A stretch of DNA of 12,294 bases from positions 1-12,294 of the forward strand of contig CALHSA010000023.1 in the NCBI GenBank assembly GCA_938038205.1. The letters run 5' to 3'. Shown here one piece after another: positions 1 through 7,216 of this stretch. Each line of letters opens with the position of its first letter. Within the stretch, counting starts at the first letter, position 1. A model generated the notes under the pieces. The model searched no databases and had not been told where the DNA came from. It saw only the letters and a program-made list of their open reading frames with translations. Both the position numbers and the translations under genes were made by a program. Source of the stretch: an uncultured bacterium (lineage in GTDB: Bacteria; Bdellovibrionota_C; UBA2361; JANWWW01).

Positions 1-331
1 TGAAGGGGTTGAAGTTGGTGTAGGTGTAAGGCTTGGAGTTGGGGTAGGACTAGGAGTACGAGTAGGACTTGGAGTTATCGTTGGCGTTGGAGTAGGGCTA
101 GGGGTACGTGTGGGACTTGCAGTAGGTGTTAGAGTAGGTGTCGGCGTTGGTGAAGGGGTTGGAGTTGGTGTAGGTGTAGGGCTTGGAGTTGGGGTAGGAC
201 TAGGAGTACGTGTAGGGCTTGGAGTTATCGTTGGAGTTGGGGTAGGGCTAGGGGTGCGTGTGGGACTTGCAGTGGGTGTTGGTGTAGGTGTCGGCGTTGG
301 TGAAGGGGTTGGAGTTGGTGTAGGTGTAGGG
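1..331. repeat. 150-bp tandem repeat encoding 50-residue Thr-Pro units
   Basis: Bases 1-150 and 151-300 align end to end without gaps at about 93% identity (about 10 mismatches by eye). The first 31 bases of a third unit (301-331) match before the sequence diverges into irregular Thr-Pro coding DNA to about 378. The period is a multiple of three, so each unit adds 50 residues in frame to the minus-strand VWA protein. Within a unit, Thr-Pro dipeptides alternate with Ser-Pro, and Arg-Thr, Ile-Thr and Ala-Ser breaks recur at fixed places. Most mismatches are synonymous; in the leftmost unit two Pro codons are Ser or Leu. The array may continue beyond the left edge. Confidence 0.93.
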
Positions 332-1911
332 GAAGGTGTAGGGGTTGGAGTAGGCGTCCGAGTTGGTGTAGGGGTTGGACAAGTAACTGGCTGACAGATT
401 CCTCCACCAAAAGATTGGGGTACACAGTTGTAGGAACAAATGTTACCAGAGGGGGTGGGACATGTGTAAGTAAACCTAACGGTATTTAATATAGACTGTA
501 ATGCGTTTGAGATATTATTAACATCAACATTCATATACGAACCTTCCGAGGCTATCTGTCTAAGGGTATTAACCATTGACTGTTTCTGAGAATCTGTACA
601 TCCATATGCGTTCTCTAAATCTCTATCATTGGGCTGATTTATATGAATAACGAATATTCGTGTGCCATTGGATTTTATGTTTTGGGCAGCTCTTATTGCC
701 TCATTGGCAGCTGTGGGATCAAAACAGGTTGCTTCACAGGTTGTTTGGACCTCCGAGGCTGTTTTTAAGAAACGACCGGAGGTAACCAGAACAATATAGT
801 TTGGAGATTGAGGATCACCCCATCCAGATCGAAGAACTAGGTCTGCAACTTTTAAAGCCGAGTCAACAGATGGATCTCCACCAGTACAAATGTATCCATC
901 TTCAATTGCCCTAAAAAGATTAGTTTGATTTGTTAAAGATCCGTGGTTGACTCTTGGAAATCCATCGTAGTCCATACACAATCGGAAATAAGGATCCGGA
1001 AAATTTTTATCAAAATCCATCTCCTCGCCATCACGATTTGAACATGCTGGGTAAACATCATTAGGCTCTGTTAAACTAACATAGTTGCTAAATAAAAACT
1101 CAGATCGATTCATTGCTTGATAAAAATCCCACGAAAATTGAGTGGTAGGAAATGAGCATCTATTTTTTGCCCTATTAATAACGCAATTATGTGAATTTTG
1201 ATTCTCAACTGTAACCATTCCGTACCAGAATCTACCAAGACCAATAGCTGGCCACTCAGTTGTTTGTTGAGCACGTGATACAAAATCCCTTAAACCTGCT
1301 TTGATTTTTCTCAGACTTTCATCAGAGACGAATTTTGATGTGTCAACAAATACTGCAAAATCCCCTTTTATTGAAGACGCATTACAAAACCCCTGAGTCT
1401 TGGTAGGGCATTTAACCCCATCAATCACTTTACTTTCACCCCCTCGACAAAAACCATTAGTGCATGGACCTGGATCTAAATCAGCAACACCTACATGAAC
1501 TTTTCCATCTGTTTGATACTCTCCTTTAAAAGAGATCTCCAGCGTGTAACTGTTTAATCTTCCATTAGTTAATCGGACTAAAACTCCAAAAGGGGCTTGA
1601 GTTAAAACACTTCTAGCTAATCTTATATTCCCCTTGGAATCAGTTACAATTGATCCCGTTCCACTAGGTGTAAATGAAGCGTTTATGATTTCAATTCGTG
1701 GGTAACAGCTTGGGATGCCAATCACAACCCGCTCTAAATCTCCTGCTCCTTGAGACCTTGTAAAATGATACCTAACCCTAGTCTCGTTCTGGTTTCTCGT
1801 TACCACCTCAAATGAGACATTCCAACCATCAACAGTAACCCTTGCTTGAGAAATTAAAAAAATACCAAAGTTAAGTAAAAATAGTTTTAAAAAAATAAAT
1901 ATGATTTGCAT
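1..1911 (-). CDS. Secreted VWA-domain protein with Thr-Pro repeat tail (C-terminus beyond left edge)
   Basis: The frame from the ATG at 1911 stays open for 637 codons to base 1, so the stop and C-terminus lie outside the window. Residues 1-23 form a Sec-type signal peptide: a hydrophobic stretch ending in S-Q-A before R24. Residues ~24-180 look like a beta-rich Cys-containing ectodomain. Residues ~184-475 resemble a VWA domain: a hydrophobic strand leading to F-V-D190-T-S192-K-F, a central [10 protein letters not shown] segment (~343-352), and the strand Y-I-V-L-V-T-S-G (~372-379). Compared with the VWA consensus, the MIDAS DxSxS lacks its second Ser and the usual T-D-G reads T-S-G, so metal binding is doubtful. 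A Cys-rich linker (~484-511) leads into Thr-Pro/Ser-Pro repeats from ~512 to the edge. By family knowledge, VWA proteins with Pro-rich stalks are usually surface or secreted binding proteins; the ligand here is unknown. The gene diverges from the MEMO gene. The VWA call is fairly sure; the function is not known. Confidence 0.75.
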   Translation of the reverse strand, partial: MQIIFIFLKLFLLNFGIFLISQARVTVDGWNVSFEVVTRNQNETRVRYHFTRSQGAGDLERVVIGIPSCYPRIEIINASFTPSGTGSIVTDSKGNIRLARSVLTQAPFGVLVRLTNGRLNSYTLEISFKGEYQTDGKVHVGVADLDPGPCTNGFCRGGESKVIDGVKCPTKTQGFCNASSIKGDFAVFVDTSKFVSDESLRKIKAGLRDFVSRAQQTTEWPAIGLGRFWYGMVTVENQNSHNCVINRAKNRCSFPTTQFSWDFYQAMNRSEFLFSNYVSLTEPNDVYPACSNRDGEEMDFDKNFPDPYFRLCMDYDGFPRVNHGSLTNQTNLFRAIEDGYICTGGDPSVDSALKVADLVLRSGWGDPQSPNYIVLVTSGRFLKTASEVQTTCEATCFDPTAANEAIRAAQNIKSNGTRIFVIHINQPNDRDLENAYGCTDSQKQSMVNTLRQIASEGSYMNVDVNNISNALQSILNTVRFTYTCPTPSGNICSYNCVPQSFGGGICQPVTCPTPTPTRTPTPTPTPSPTPTPTPTPSPTPTPTPTPTASPTRTPSPTPTPTITPSPTRTPSPTPTPSPTPTPTPTPSPTPTPTLTPTASPTRTPSPTPTPTITPSPTRTPSPTPTPSLTPTPTSTPS

Positions 1912-2007
1912 ATCTTACTAACTAGTTATGATTTTTTAATATAAACCGTTAACTTAGTCAAATAATATTTAGTTTTTTTATCAAAATTTTTGTTATAACT
2001 TTGGGTA
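1912..2007. promoter_or_regulatory. Divergent intergenic promoter region
   Basis: This 96-bp AT-rich gap separates the divergent VWA and MEMO genes. For the minus-strand gene there is a TTGACT (-35-like, about 1955-1960 read on the minus strand), an AT-rich TAAAAA 17 nt further on, and a CATAAC hexamer ending 13 nt before the ATG. Which of the last two is the -10 cannot be decided. No Shine-Dalgarno sequence precedes the ATG at 1911. The plus-strand signal is listed separately. Confidence 0.35.
1994..1999 (+). promoter_or_regulatory. -10 element of the MEMO gene, leaderless geometry
   Basis: The hexamer TATAAC ends 8 nt before the ATG at 2008, with TTTGGGTA between. Transcription would normally start about 7 nt past the hexamer, on or next to the A of the ATG. 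There is no room for a Shine-Dalgarno sequence and no convincing -35. The same spacing recurs at 4002, 6169 and 9411. Confidence 0.5.
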
Positions 2008-3219
2008 ATGAGCCGAATATTAAAACTTCGACCGTTTCTAGATTTTTCTAGGACAGAGGTCAACCAACAGGAGTATTTAGTGGTAAGTTGTAAATTAAAT
2101 TTGTTGCAAACCCCAATATTAATAAACGCTTCTTTAACAAGTCTAGTTCAGATGCTTTATTATGGAACTGATCGATTTACTATTGAGCAAGTGTTTAAGG
2201 GACATTTCTCAAAGGATGATTTCGAGGCTTTTCTACGCTTTTTAGACGATAATCTTTTGCTTGAGTCGGAGAAATGGTCAGAAACTTTATCTTTGTTAAC
2301 TTCAGAGTACTTTAATTTAAGTCTACGTCAAAGTTTTCTTGAAGGTAAATTATTCGCTCAAGATCCTGAAAAAAGAAGGGAGGAAATAAGAAGATTTTTA
2401 CAGGAGGTTTCAATTTCCTCTGCGTTGACAGATCCAGATTTAATTATTCTTCCTCACATAGATTACTTAAGAGGGTACAAAGTATACTCGAGTGTTTTGA
2501 AATCAATATCCGGTTTTAGAAAAAAGAGAAGATGCCTATTGATTGGAACTGATCATAAATTTACTAGAAGATTACTTTCACTTAGCAATAAAAGTTATGG
2601 AATAAGTGATTTTATTGTTCAAGTAGACCTTCCGTTTGTTGACCAGGTTAAAGAGAAAGTCGGAGAATGGATTTTTGATGATATGTTTAATCAAAAAACT
2701 GAGCATTCGTTAGAAATAACTTTACCTTTTCTAGAATCGGTTTGGAGCAAGGATATGGTTACCAGTTTTGTTACTATGGGATCCATTGAGAATTTTAGAA
2801 ACGCAGATCAGTTAAAAAGTTGGAGTGATTTTTCGGCAGCGTTTAGAGGTTTTACAGAAATTCTAAACAACAAACTAGAGGAAACAGTTATTATTTTAGC
2901 AATTGACTTCTCACACTTAGGTAAATATTTTGGTGATCCTTTCGAATTAGATGAAGCTACACTAAAAGAGACCAAAGATTTTGATCATAGCCTACTAGAC
3001 GCTTTCTTTAACAGTTCTTCAGATAAGCTATTTGAGAAACATCTTAGTTTAAACTTTAAATTTAAAGCTTGCGGTTTTTCGAGTTTAGTTTTTGTAAAAG
3101 CTGTTCTGGAGAGCCTAGGTGCTAAAATACTTCCCTGGGCACAGTTTTACGAACAGAGTTTGACTCACAATAATAATTGCCTAGTTTCTTTTTTTGGGGC
3201 AGTATGTAGGTTCTCTTGA
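2008..3219 (+). CDS. MEMO1-family protein (AmmeMemoRadiSam system protein B-like)
   Basis: This 403-residue protein has a MEMO domain in residues ~143-403. The family landmarks appear in order: L-P-H150-I-D-Y, I-G-T-D-H183, E-H233-S-L-E with L-P-F-L, the strand I-I-L-A-I-D-F-S-H303, and A-C355-G-F. H150, H183, H303 and C355 match the metal-site His/His/His/Cys set known from human MEMO1, so the site looks intact. The family resembles non-haem-iron dioxygenases; its bacterial substrate is not established. In many genomes it neighbours AMMECR1 and radical-SAM genes, but neither is within this window. Residues 1-~140 are an extra, mostly helical N-terminal region without a recognised motif, possibly a winged-helix-like module. 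The ATG lies 8 nt after a TATAAC hexamer, consistent with a leaderless start. The 3' end almost touches the convergent neighbour. Family call is strong; the role is unknown. Confidence 0.85.
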   Translation: MSRILKLRPFLDFSRTEVNQQEYLVVSCKLNLLQTPILINASLTSLVQMLYYGTDRFTIEQVFKGHFSKDDFEAFLRFLDDNLLLESEKWSETLSLLTSEYFNLSLRQSFLEGKLFAQDPEKRREEIRRFLQEVSISSALTDPDLIILPHIDYLRGYKVYSSVLKSISGFRKKRRCLLIGTDHKFTRRLLSLSNKSYGISDFIVQVDLPFVDQVKEKVGEWIFDDMFNQKTEHSLEITLPFLESVWSKDMVTSFVTMGSIENFRNADQLKSWSDFSAAFRGFTEILNNKLEETVIILAIDFSHLGKYFGDPFELDEATLKETKDFDHSLLDAFFNSSSDKLFEKHLSLNFKFKACGFSSLVFVKAVLESLGAKILPWAQFYEQSLTHNNNCLVSFFGAVCRFS

Positions 3220-3222
3220 TTT

Positions 3223-3966
3223 TTATAGATTACTGTGAAACTTTTCCCTAAAAACTCCAGCAGGTTGCAGATTAATTGAATATTTTATTTTTGATGGTTT
3301 CCCGGTTATTAATCCTCGGATCGAAGAAAAGGTCATAGGTCCTTCTTTAATACTAATGCTCCTATTAGCTATTTGAGAAAGCATGTTTGCGTCTGAGCAA
3401 GCAACAAATCTGACTCGTTCAGATCTTAACATGTTTTGAATTTCAATTATTGACTCTTCGTGCAAAATATCGAACGTAGTTAAACCCCAATCCTTGTGTA
3501 GAACTTCAATACATTGCATTCTGGCAGGGGTTAAATCAACTTTTGTTGGTAAAATAAATCCTGAGGTTAATTCAACAAGATCAACCAAAGCTTGCATTTT
3601 AGATATTTGAGATATCTTAGTTATTGATTCAAATCGTCTTATAAACTCTGTAGTAACTTGTTCTGGCTCTGATGGGGGGAAAAAACAACTGAAAGTGAAC
3701 TTTTTGCAGTTTAAGAATTCCACACCCACCTGCACCACTGGAATTGCTAAAATACCAAGCTCTTTTAAATTGCTCAAAGTTAATGACCAAATCTTGATAT
3801 TTTCATTTCTTACAAGACCAGCTACACAAACCCTCTTAGAGTGGATTAATTTAGGGAGGATCTCAGGAATTTTATCATCTGGAATTGAGAATACTGGGTC
3901 ATTAAAAACGGGTAAATGGATTAAAAGATCTACGATTCTACCTTTTTTAAAAATCTTTTTAGACAC
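3223..3966 (-). CDS. PHP-domain-like protein with lost metal ligands (probable pseudoenzyme)
   Basis: This 247-residue protein has a GTG start at 3966. It follows the order of PHP-fold phosphoesterases that normally carry D-L-H-x-H, a T-D-H-N turn, a G-x-E strand, P-A-H-V-D and S-D-A-H. Here the matching places read D13-L-L-I-H17 (first His is Leu), G-L-V-R-N-E (~50-55, in place of the T-D-H turn), V-G-V-E83, L-P-T-K-V-D (~139-144, His replaced) and C-S-D-A-N194 (His is Asn). So the scaffold is recognisable while most of the metal-binding His residues are missing. Known PHP proteins hydrolyse phosphoesters, for example histidinol phosphate or nucleoside bisphosphates; catalysis is unlikely here. 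The reading frame is intact, which argues for a kept non-catalytic role rather than decay. I see no good -10 or Shine-Dalgarno for this gene. The assignment rests on motif order recognised by eye, so it is moderate. Confidence 0.6.
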   Translation of the reverse strand: MSKKIFKKGRIVDLLIHLPVFNDPVFSIPDDKIPEILPKLIHSKRVCVAGLVRNENIKIWSLTLSNLKELGILAIPVVQVGVEFLNCKKFTFSCFFPPSEPEQVTTEFIRRFESITKISQISKMQALVDLVELTSGFILPTKVDLTPARMQCIEVLHKDWGLTTFDILHEESIIEIQNMLRSERVRFVACSDANMLSQIANRSISIKEGPMTFSSIRGLITGKPSKIKYSINLQPAGVFREKFHSNL

Positions 3967-4001
3967 TAAAATTGAGATGCAAAATTTTTGGCAAAAGATT
4001 T

Positions 4002-4007
4002 TATAAT
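4002..4007 (+). promoter_or_regulatory. -10 element of the Fe-S oxidoreductase gene, leaderless geometry
   Basis: A perfect TATAAT ends 8 nt before the ATG at 4016, with TCAGTTAA between. The expected transcription start falls at the ATG, and no Shine-Dalgarno exists. No convincing -35 is seen. The 49-bp gap also has to hold the promoter of the divergent PHP-like gene. Confidence 0.55.
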
Positions 4008-4015
4008 TCAGTTAA

Positions 4016-6070
4016 ATGAGTGAGCCGACCCGGGAGATTTTTTTTAATTTACCGTCAATTTGGAACAAGGTTTTCATGTACGTGTTATTTTTTATCACTC
4101 TTCTTTGTTTGTTTGGTTTGATCGCAAGACGGGTAAGATTGTGGGGGTTAAAATTTGCGGTTTATTCCTCTGTTGATTTTTTTAAGAATCTGCTCTTTCA
4201 GAGTGATTTGCTGCGCAAAAAAACAACTGGTTGGAGTCATTTCTTCATTTACTTTGGTTTTCTGGTTTTGGTTGTAACCACTACATCTGTATTCCTAGAT
4301 TATGATTTAGGAATAAAAATTTATAGGGGTAATTATTATCTTATAATAACTTTTTTAAGTGATTTAGCTGGATTATTAATCATAACTTTGTGCTCAAGTT
4401 TTCTTTATAGACGATATGTCTCTAGGGATGAGTCTCTTGTTAGCTCTAAAATGGATCTAATTTTTACGGTGGGGCTTATACTGTTGTGTCTACAAGGTTT
4501 TATACTCGAGGGTCTTCGAATAACGATGACTTCAGATCCATGGCAATCATATTCGTTTGTGGGAATGTTATTTTCAAACTTTTTTTCGGATTTTTCCGCG
4601 GTTTCTCTTAGTAATTTTCATTTTATTAATTGGTGGTTTCACACAGTAACTGTATTTGCTTTTTTTCTTTTACTTCCATACACTAAAGCGTGGCATCTTT
4701 TGACTGCTCCTTTAAATTTACTTCTAAAACGAGATACCTCATTTTCAAAGTATCCAGGTGTTTTATCAAAATTTGAATCTGGTGAACTTGATTCAGTAGG
4801 TTATAAAAAAATAACGGATCTTGATTATAAAAATCGATTAGATTTGGACGCTTGTACAAGTTGTGGGAGATGTCAGGAGGTGTGCCCAGCTTTTGCGTCT
4901 GGAAAGCCGTTAAGCCCAAAGTGGTTGATCCTTCATCAAAGGAGGGTTTTTTATTCAATCGCCAAGCAATCTAGTTCTGGTATCTTTGAGCGAATTGATA
5001 ATCTAATGCTGGAGGCTTTTTCTCCTAATTATGAATTCATATCAACAAATGATAAACTTAACGCTGCTTTAAAATTTCAGGGTCCAGAGCTTATGGGAGA
5101 TGTTTTTGATCCCGATCTTTACTGGTCTTGTACCACTTGCAGGGCATGTGTTGATAGCTGTCCTGTTGGAATAAACCATCTTGAGCATATATTAGAGGCG
5201 CGAAGAAACTCTGTAATGATGGAGGGGAGGGCTCCTTCTGAAGCACTTTCAACTCTTAAAACATTACAACTACGACAAGTAGCTCAAAATTTAAGATCCT
5301 CTAAGAACCTGTTTTTTGAGTCCTTAGGCGTTAAAATTTTAAGACCAGGCGACAGTGTGGACTACTTGCTTTGGGTTGGATGTATTTCAGTGGGAGATAA
5401 GAGGAAGGAGGAAATACTGAGATCCTTAGTTCTAATAATGCAAGCAGCTAATTTAGATTTTGGAGTGTTGGGAGATACAGAAATATGCACAGGTGATCCT
5501 GCCAAAAGGATTGGGGATGAGATAACGGCCCAAACACTTGGAGCTCAGGTAAGAGAAATACTAAGGAGCGTACAGTTCAAAAAGTTAATTACCCACTGTC
5601 CCCATTGCGCTAACATCCTTCTAAGGGAGTATCCGGTAGATGACCCAAGCTTCAAGATTGAGGTAATGCATCACACTCAACTAATCAACGATTTACTTCA
5701 AACTGGTAAGATTAAAGTTAAGGGAAATAACAGCACATTCGTCATACATGACCCATGTTACTTAAGTAGGTTTCTTGGGATCACAGAGGATCAAAGGTCA
5801 GCTCTACTACAGATTGGAAAGGTTACTGATCCAGAGCAGTCAAAAGAGAGAACATTCTGCTGCGGGGCAGGAGGTGGACAATACTTTTATGATTTAAAGC
5901 TTGGAAAAAGGGTAAACTATGTAAGGGCTCAGCAGCTTACTCAAGTTAAAGCTGACTTAATTGTAACTATGTGTCCATTCTGCAACCAGATGATTAATGA
6001 TGGGGTAGATATGCTGGATGAGAGAAGGCCGGTAAAAGACATAGCAGAAGTAGTTTCAGAAAATTTGTAA
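4016..6070 (+). CDS. Membrane Fe-S/CCG-domain oxidoreductase, FadF/EtfD-like (ETF:quinone oxidoreductase type)
   Basis: This 684-residue protein is a normal length for the family. Residues ~18-230 hold about five to six membrane helices of the NarI/DsrM cytochrome b type, with candidate haem ligands H75 (S-H-F-F-I-Y-F-G-F), H209 (W-W-F-H) and H227 (K-A-W-H). Two [4Fe-4S] motifs follow: C280/C283/C286/C290 and C372/C375/C378/C382, the latter followed by Pro. The C-terminal half has two CCG-type modules: C456, C491-T-G-D-P and C528-P-H-C531, then D-P-C581, C615-C616-G-A-G-G-G and C653-P-F-C656. The C-T-G-D-P variant in the first module is usual in this family. Relatives (B. subtilis FadF, mycobacterial EtfD, the ETF:menaquinone oxidoreductase of deltaproteobacteria) pass electrons from electron-transfer flavoprotein, often from acyl-CoA oxidation, to the quinone pool. 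No etfAB or acyl-CoA dehydrogenase gene is in this window, so the partner is inferred. tRNA-Arg starts 9 bp after the stop. Confidence 0.88.
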   Translation: MSEPTREIFFNLPSIWNKVFMYVLFFITLLCLFGLIARRVRLWGLKFAVYSSVDFFKNLLFQSDLLRKKTTGWSHFFIYFGFLVLVVTTTSVFLDYDLGIKIYRGNYYLIITFLSDLAGLLIITLCSSFLYRRYVSRDESLVSSKMDLIFTVGLILLCLQGFILEGLRITMTSDPWQSYSFVGMLFSNFFSDFSAVSLSNFHFINWWFHTVTVFAFFLLLPYTKAWHLLTAPLNLLLKRDTSFSKYPGVLSKFESGELDSVGYKKITDLDYKNRLDLDACTSCGRCQEVCPAFASGKPLSPKWLILHQRRVFYSIAKQSSSGIFERIDNLMLEAFSPNYEFISTNDKLNAALKFQGPELMGDVFDPDLYWSCTTCRACVDSCPVGINHLEHILEARRNSVMMEGRAPSEALSTLKTLQLRQVAQNLRSSKNLFFESLGVKILRPGDSVDYLLWVGCISVGDKRKEEILRSLVLIMQAANLDFGVLGDTEICTGDPAKRIGDEITAQTLGAQVREILRSVQFKKLITHCPHCANILLREYPVDDPSFKIEVMHHTQLINDLLQTGKIKVKGNNSTFVIHDPCYLSRFLGITEDQRSALLQIGKVTDPEQSKERTFCCGAGGGQYFYDLKLGKRVNYVRAQQLTQVKADLIVTMCPFCNQMINDGVDMLDERRPVKDIAEVVSENL

Positions 6071-6079
6071 GCTATTAAT

Positions 6080-6152
6080 GTGCCCTTAGCTCAGTGGATA
6101 GAGCACTTGGCTACGAACCAAGAGGTCGGGGGTTCAAATCCCTCAGGGCACG
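6080..6152 (+). tRNA. tRNA-Arg (anticodon ACG)
   Basis: The 73-nt sequence folds as a full cloverleaf. The acceptor GTGCCCT pairs with AGGGCAC, the D stem is GCTC/GAGC, and the anticodon stem CTTGG/CCAAG closes the loop CTACGAA (anticodon ACG, read as ICG). The variable region is 5 nt and the T arm is GGGGG-TTCAAAT-CCCTC with one G-T pair. The discriminator is G and the CCA end is not encoded. It sits 9 bp after the oxidoreductase stop and may be processed from the same transcript, since no separate promoter fits in the gap. Confidence 0.97.
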
Positions 6153-6160
6153 TTTTTTTT
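6153..6160 (+). terminator. T-run directly after the tRNA
   Basis: Eight T residues follow the tRNA 3' end at once, preceded by the GC-rich acceptor and T stems. Together these could act as an intrinsic terminator or an RNase processing and trimming site. There is no separate hairpin, so the termination role is inferred. Confidence 0.4.
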
Positions 6161-6168
6161 AAAACAAA

Positions 6169-6174
6169 CATAAC
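6169..6174 (+). promoter_or_regulatory. -10-like CATAAC before the five-gene operon, leaderless geometry
   Basis: CATAAC ends 8 nt before the GTG at 6183 (ATCTATAG between), the same spacing as at 1994 and 4002. No Shine-Dalgarno is present. The hexamer is weaker than TATAAT and the -35 region would fall in the tRNA 3' end, so read-through from upstream is a possible alternative. Confidence 0.38.
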
Positions 6175-6182
6175 ATCTATAG

Positions 6183-6818
6183 GTGAAGGTTGAGTTATCT
6201 CAAAATCTGAATACTCAGATACTGGACAAAAATACGCTGTATGCTAAGTACTTTCTAGGTCAGATCTCTGCTGGACAGCTGGCTGAAAAATTAAAAGTTT
6301 TGAACTCGATCGAAGCCCACTACGAGATAAAAGCGGCAAAAAAAAACCTGCTCTCCATAACTTACTTCAAAGATGTTCCGACAGATAAACCAGGAGAACA
6401 ATTAGCCCAAACTGTTACAGATATTAAACCGGTAACTTCAATTAGTGAGGCTCGAAGGTTACTAGAGACGGAGACTTGCGTTGAGAAAATTCGGGAGCTT
6501 CAAAATTATTTAGATAAACAGAGAACTCAAATTTTACACAACAAGGTTAATCTGATTATATTTTTGCAAAACGTTATTCAAGATTTAAATCTTAAAGCCC
6601 AGAGTACGCTAACGTCAATTAGGTTACGCATAAAAGAGGGCTTGAAATTTATTAGAAAGGGTTCTTTCAAATTCACAAACTTTAAAGCACTATCTAAATA
6701 TATAGTTGCTAGAGTCAAAGCAATACTATCAATGAGCCATAAAAAAATTCGGTTTAAACGCCTTGGACAAACCACTACACACGTTAAAGACAATGTTAGT
6801 AACATATCAAAGAAATAG
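6183..6818 (+). CDS. Unknown basic helical protein, first gene of a five-gene run
   Basis: This 211-residue protein starts at a GTG and I do not recognise a family. Residues ~16-52 and ~85-150 look mainly helical, with charged heptad-like stretches around E-K-I-R-E-L-Q-N-Y-L (101-110). The last ~65 residues are rich in Lys and Arg, suggesting binding to nucleic acid or to a membrane surface. There is no clear signal peptide or strong membrane helix; residues ~122-134 are only moderately hydrophobic. The stop codon TAG shares its G with the GTG of the next gene, so the two are translationally linked. The start is chosen because it lies 8 nt after CATAAC and is the first possible codon after the tRNA. 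Confidence 0.7.
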   Translation: MKVELSQNLNTQILDKNTLYAKYFLGQISAGQLAEKLKVLNSIEAHYEIKAAKKNLLSITYFKDVPTDKPGEQLAQTVTDIKPVTSISEARRLLETETCVEKIRELQNYLDKQRTQILHNKVNLIIFLQNVIQDLNLKAQSTLTSIRLRIKEGLKFIRKGSFKFTNFKALSKYIVARVKAILSMSHKKIRFKRLGQTTTHVKDNVSNISKK

Positions 6819-7216
6819 TGATAAGATGTGTAGCGTTTTTAATTTTTTTACTGTTATCCTGTAAAGAGGAGACGGTACAATCTAGAGAGAGATTTTGTCA
6901 ACTGTTAAGGTTGGACGGAGGCTTAAGAATTTGGAGAGAGTATGTTAACTCAGTTCCATTGGATAATAAAGAGTGCCCTTCGTGTGCTGGATTTCGAGTT
7001 TATCTTTTTAATTCTTGTAAGTCGGAAACTGATACAAATGAACTTCAGAGAATTCCGCATCCTGAGTTTTCTATTGTGATTGAAGATTTGAAACGAGATA
7101 ACTTAGGAGCTAAGTTGTTTGACTCTTTAAAGTACTATTGCTCTAAACTGGATTTTGATAAAGCTGAAGAATATTTAACTGAGTTTTGTAAAATAACTGT
7201 TTTCGAAAATGATTAA
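6818..7216 (+). CDS. Small Cys-rich putative lipoprotein
   Basis: This 132-residue protein has a GTG start overlapping the previous stop by 1 nt. Residues 4-14 are hydrophobic and end in L12-L-S-C15, a plausible lipobox with lipidation at C15. The signal is short, about 14 residues. The mature part is polar and contains six more cysteines (C27, C53, C56, C67, C108, C124), with a C-P-S-C pair at 53-56, which suggests disulfides and an extracytoplasmic location. I recognise no domain. The 3' end overlaps the DUF2905 gene by 8 nt, so both are likely co-translated. Function is unknown; a periplasmic or outer-membrane lipoprotein is the most that can be said. Confidence 0.65.
   Translation: MIRCVAFLIFLLLSCKEETVQSRERFCQLLRLDGGLRIWREYVNSVPLDNKECPSCAGFRVYLFNSCKSETDTNELQRIPHPEFSIVIEDLKRDNLGAKLFDSLKYYCSKLDFDKAEEYLTEFCKITVFEND

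Noticed and set aside
1-331. CRISPR array or origin iterons
   Set aside because: Units are contiguous with no unique spacers and stay in frame with a protein; no initiator gene is nearby.
110-394. Plus-strand frame encoding a Gly-Val repeat protein
   Set aside because: It is the complement of the Thr-Pro repeat coding DNA; the minus-strand frame is open for 637 codons with a signal peptide and VWA motifs, whereas this frame is confined to the repeat.
225-439. Two other short minus-strand frames in the repeat region (225-425 and 248-439)
   Set aside because: They are out-of-frame readings of the same repeat inside the VWA protein gene, with low-complexity His/Leu/Asn content and no start signals.
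3695-4006. Plus-strand frame of 103 codons opposite the PHP-like gene
   Set aside because: It lies antisense within the better supported minus-strand gene, shows no motif and ends just before the oxidoreductase start.
4683-4958. Minus-strand frame of 91 codons within the oxidoreductase gene
   Set aside because: It is antisense to the segment that carries the first [4Fe-4S] motif; no domain and no promoter of its own.
6136-6182. Attachment site of an integrated element at the tRNA-Arg 3' end
   Set aside because: No second copy of the tRNA 3' end and no integrase gene is seen in the window; the genes that follow look like ordinary cellular genes.
6578-6805. Minus-strand frame within the gene at 6183-6818
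   Set aside because: Short antisense frame with no recognised motif; the plus-strand gene fits the operon spacing.
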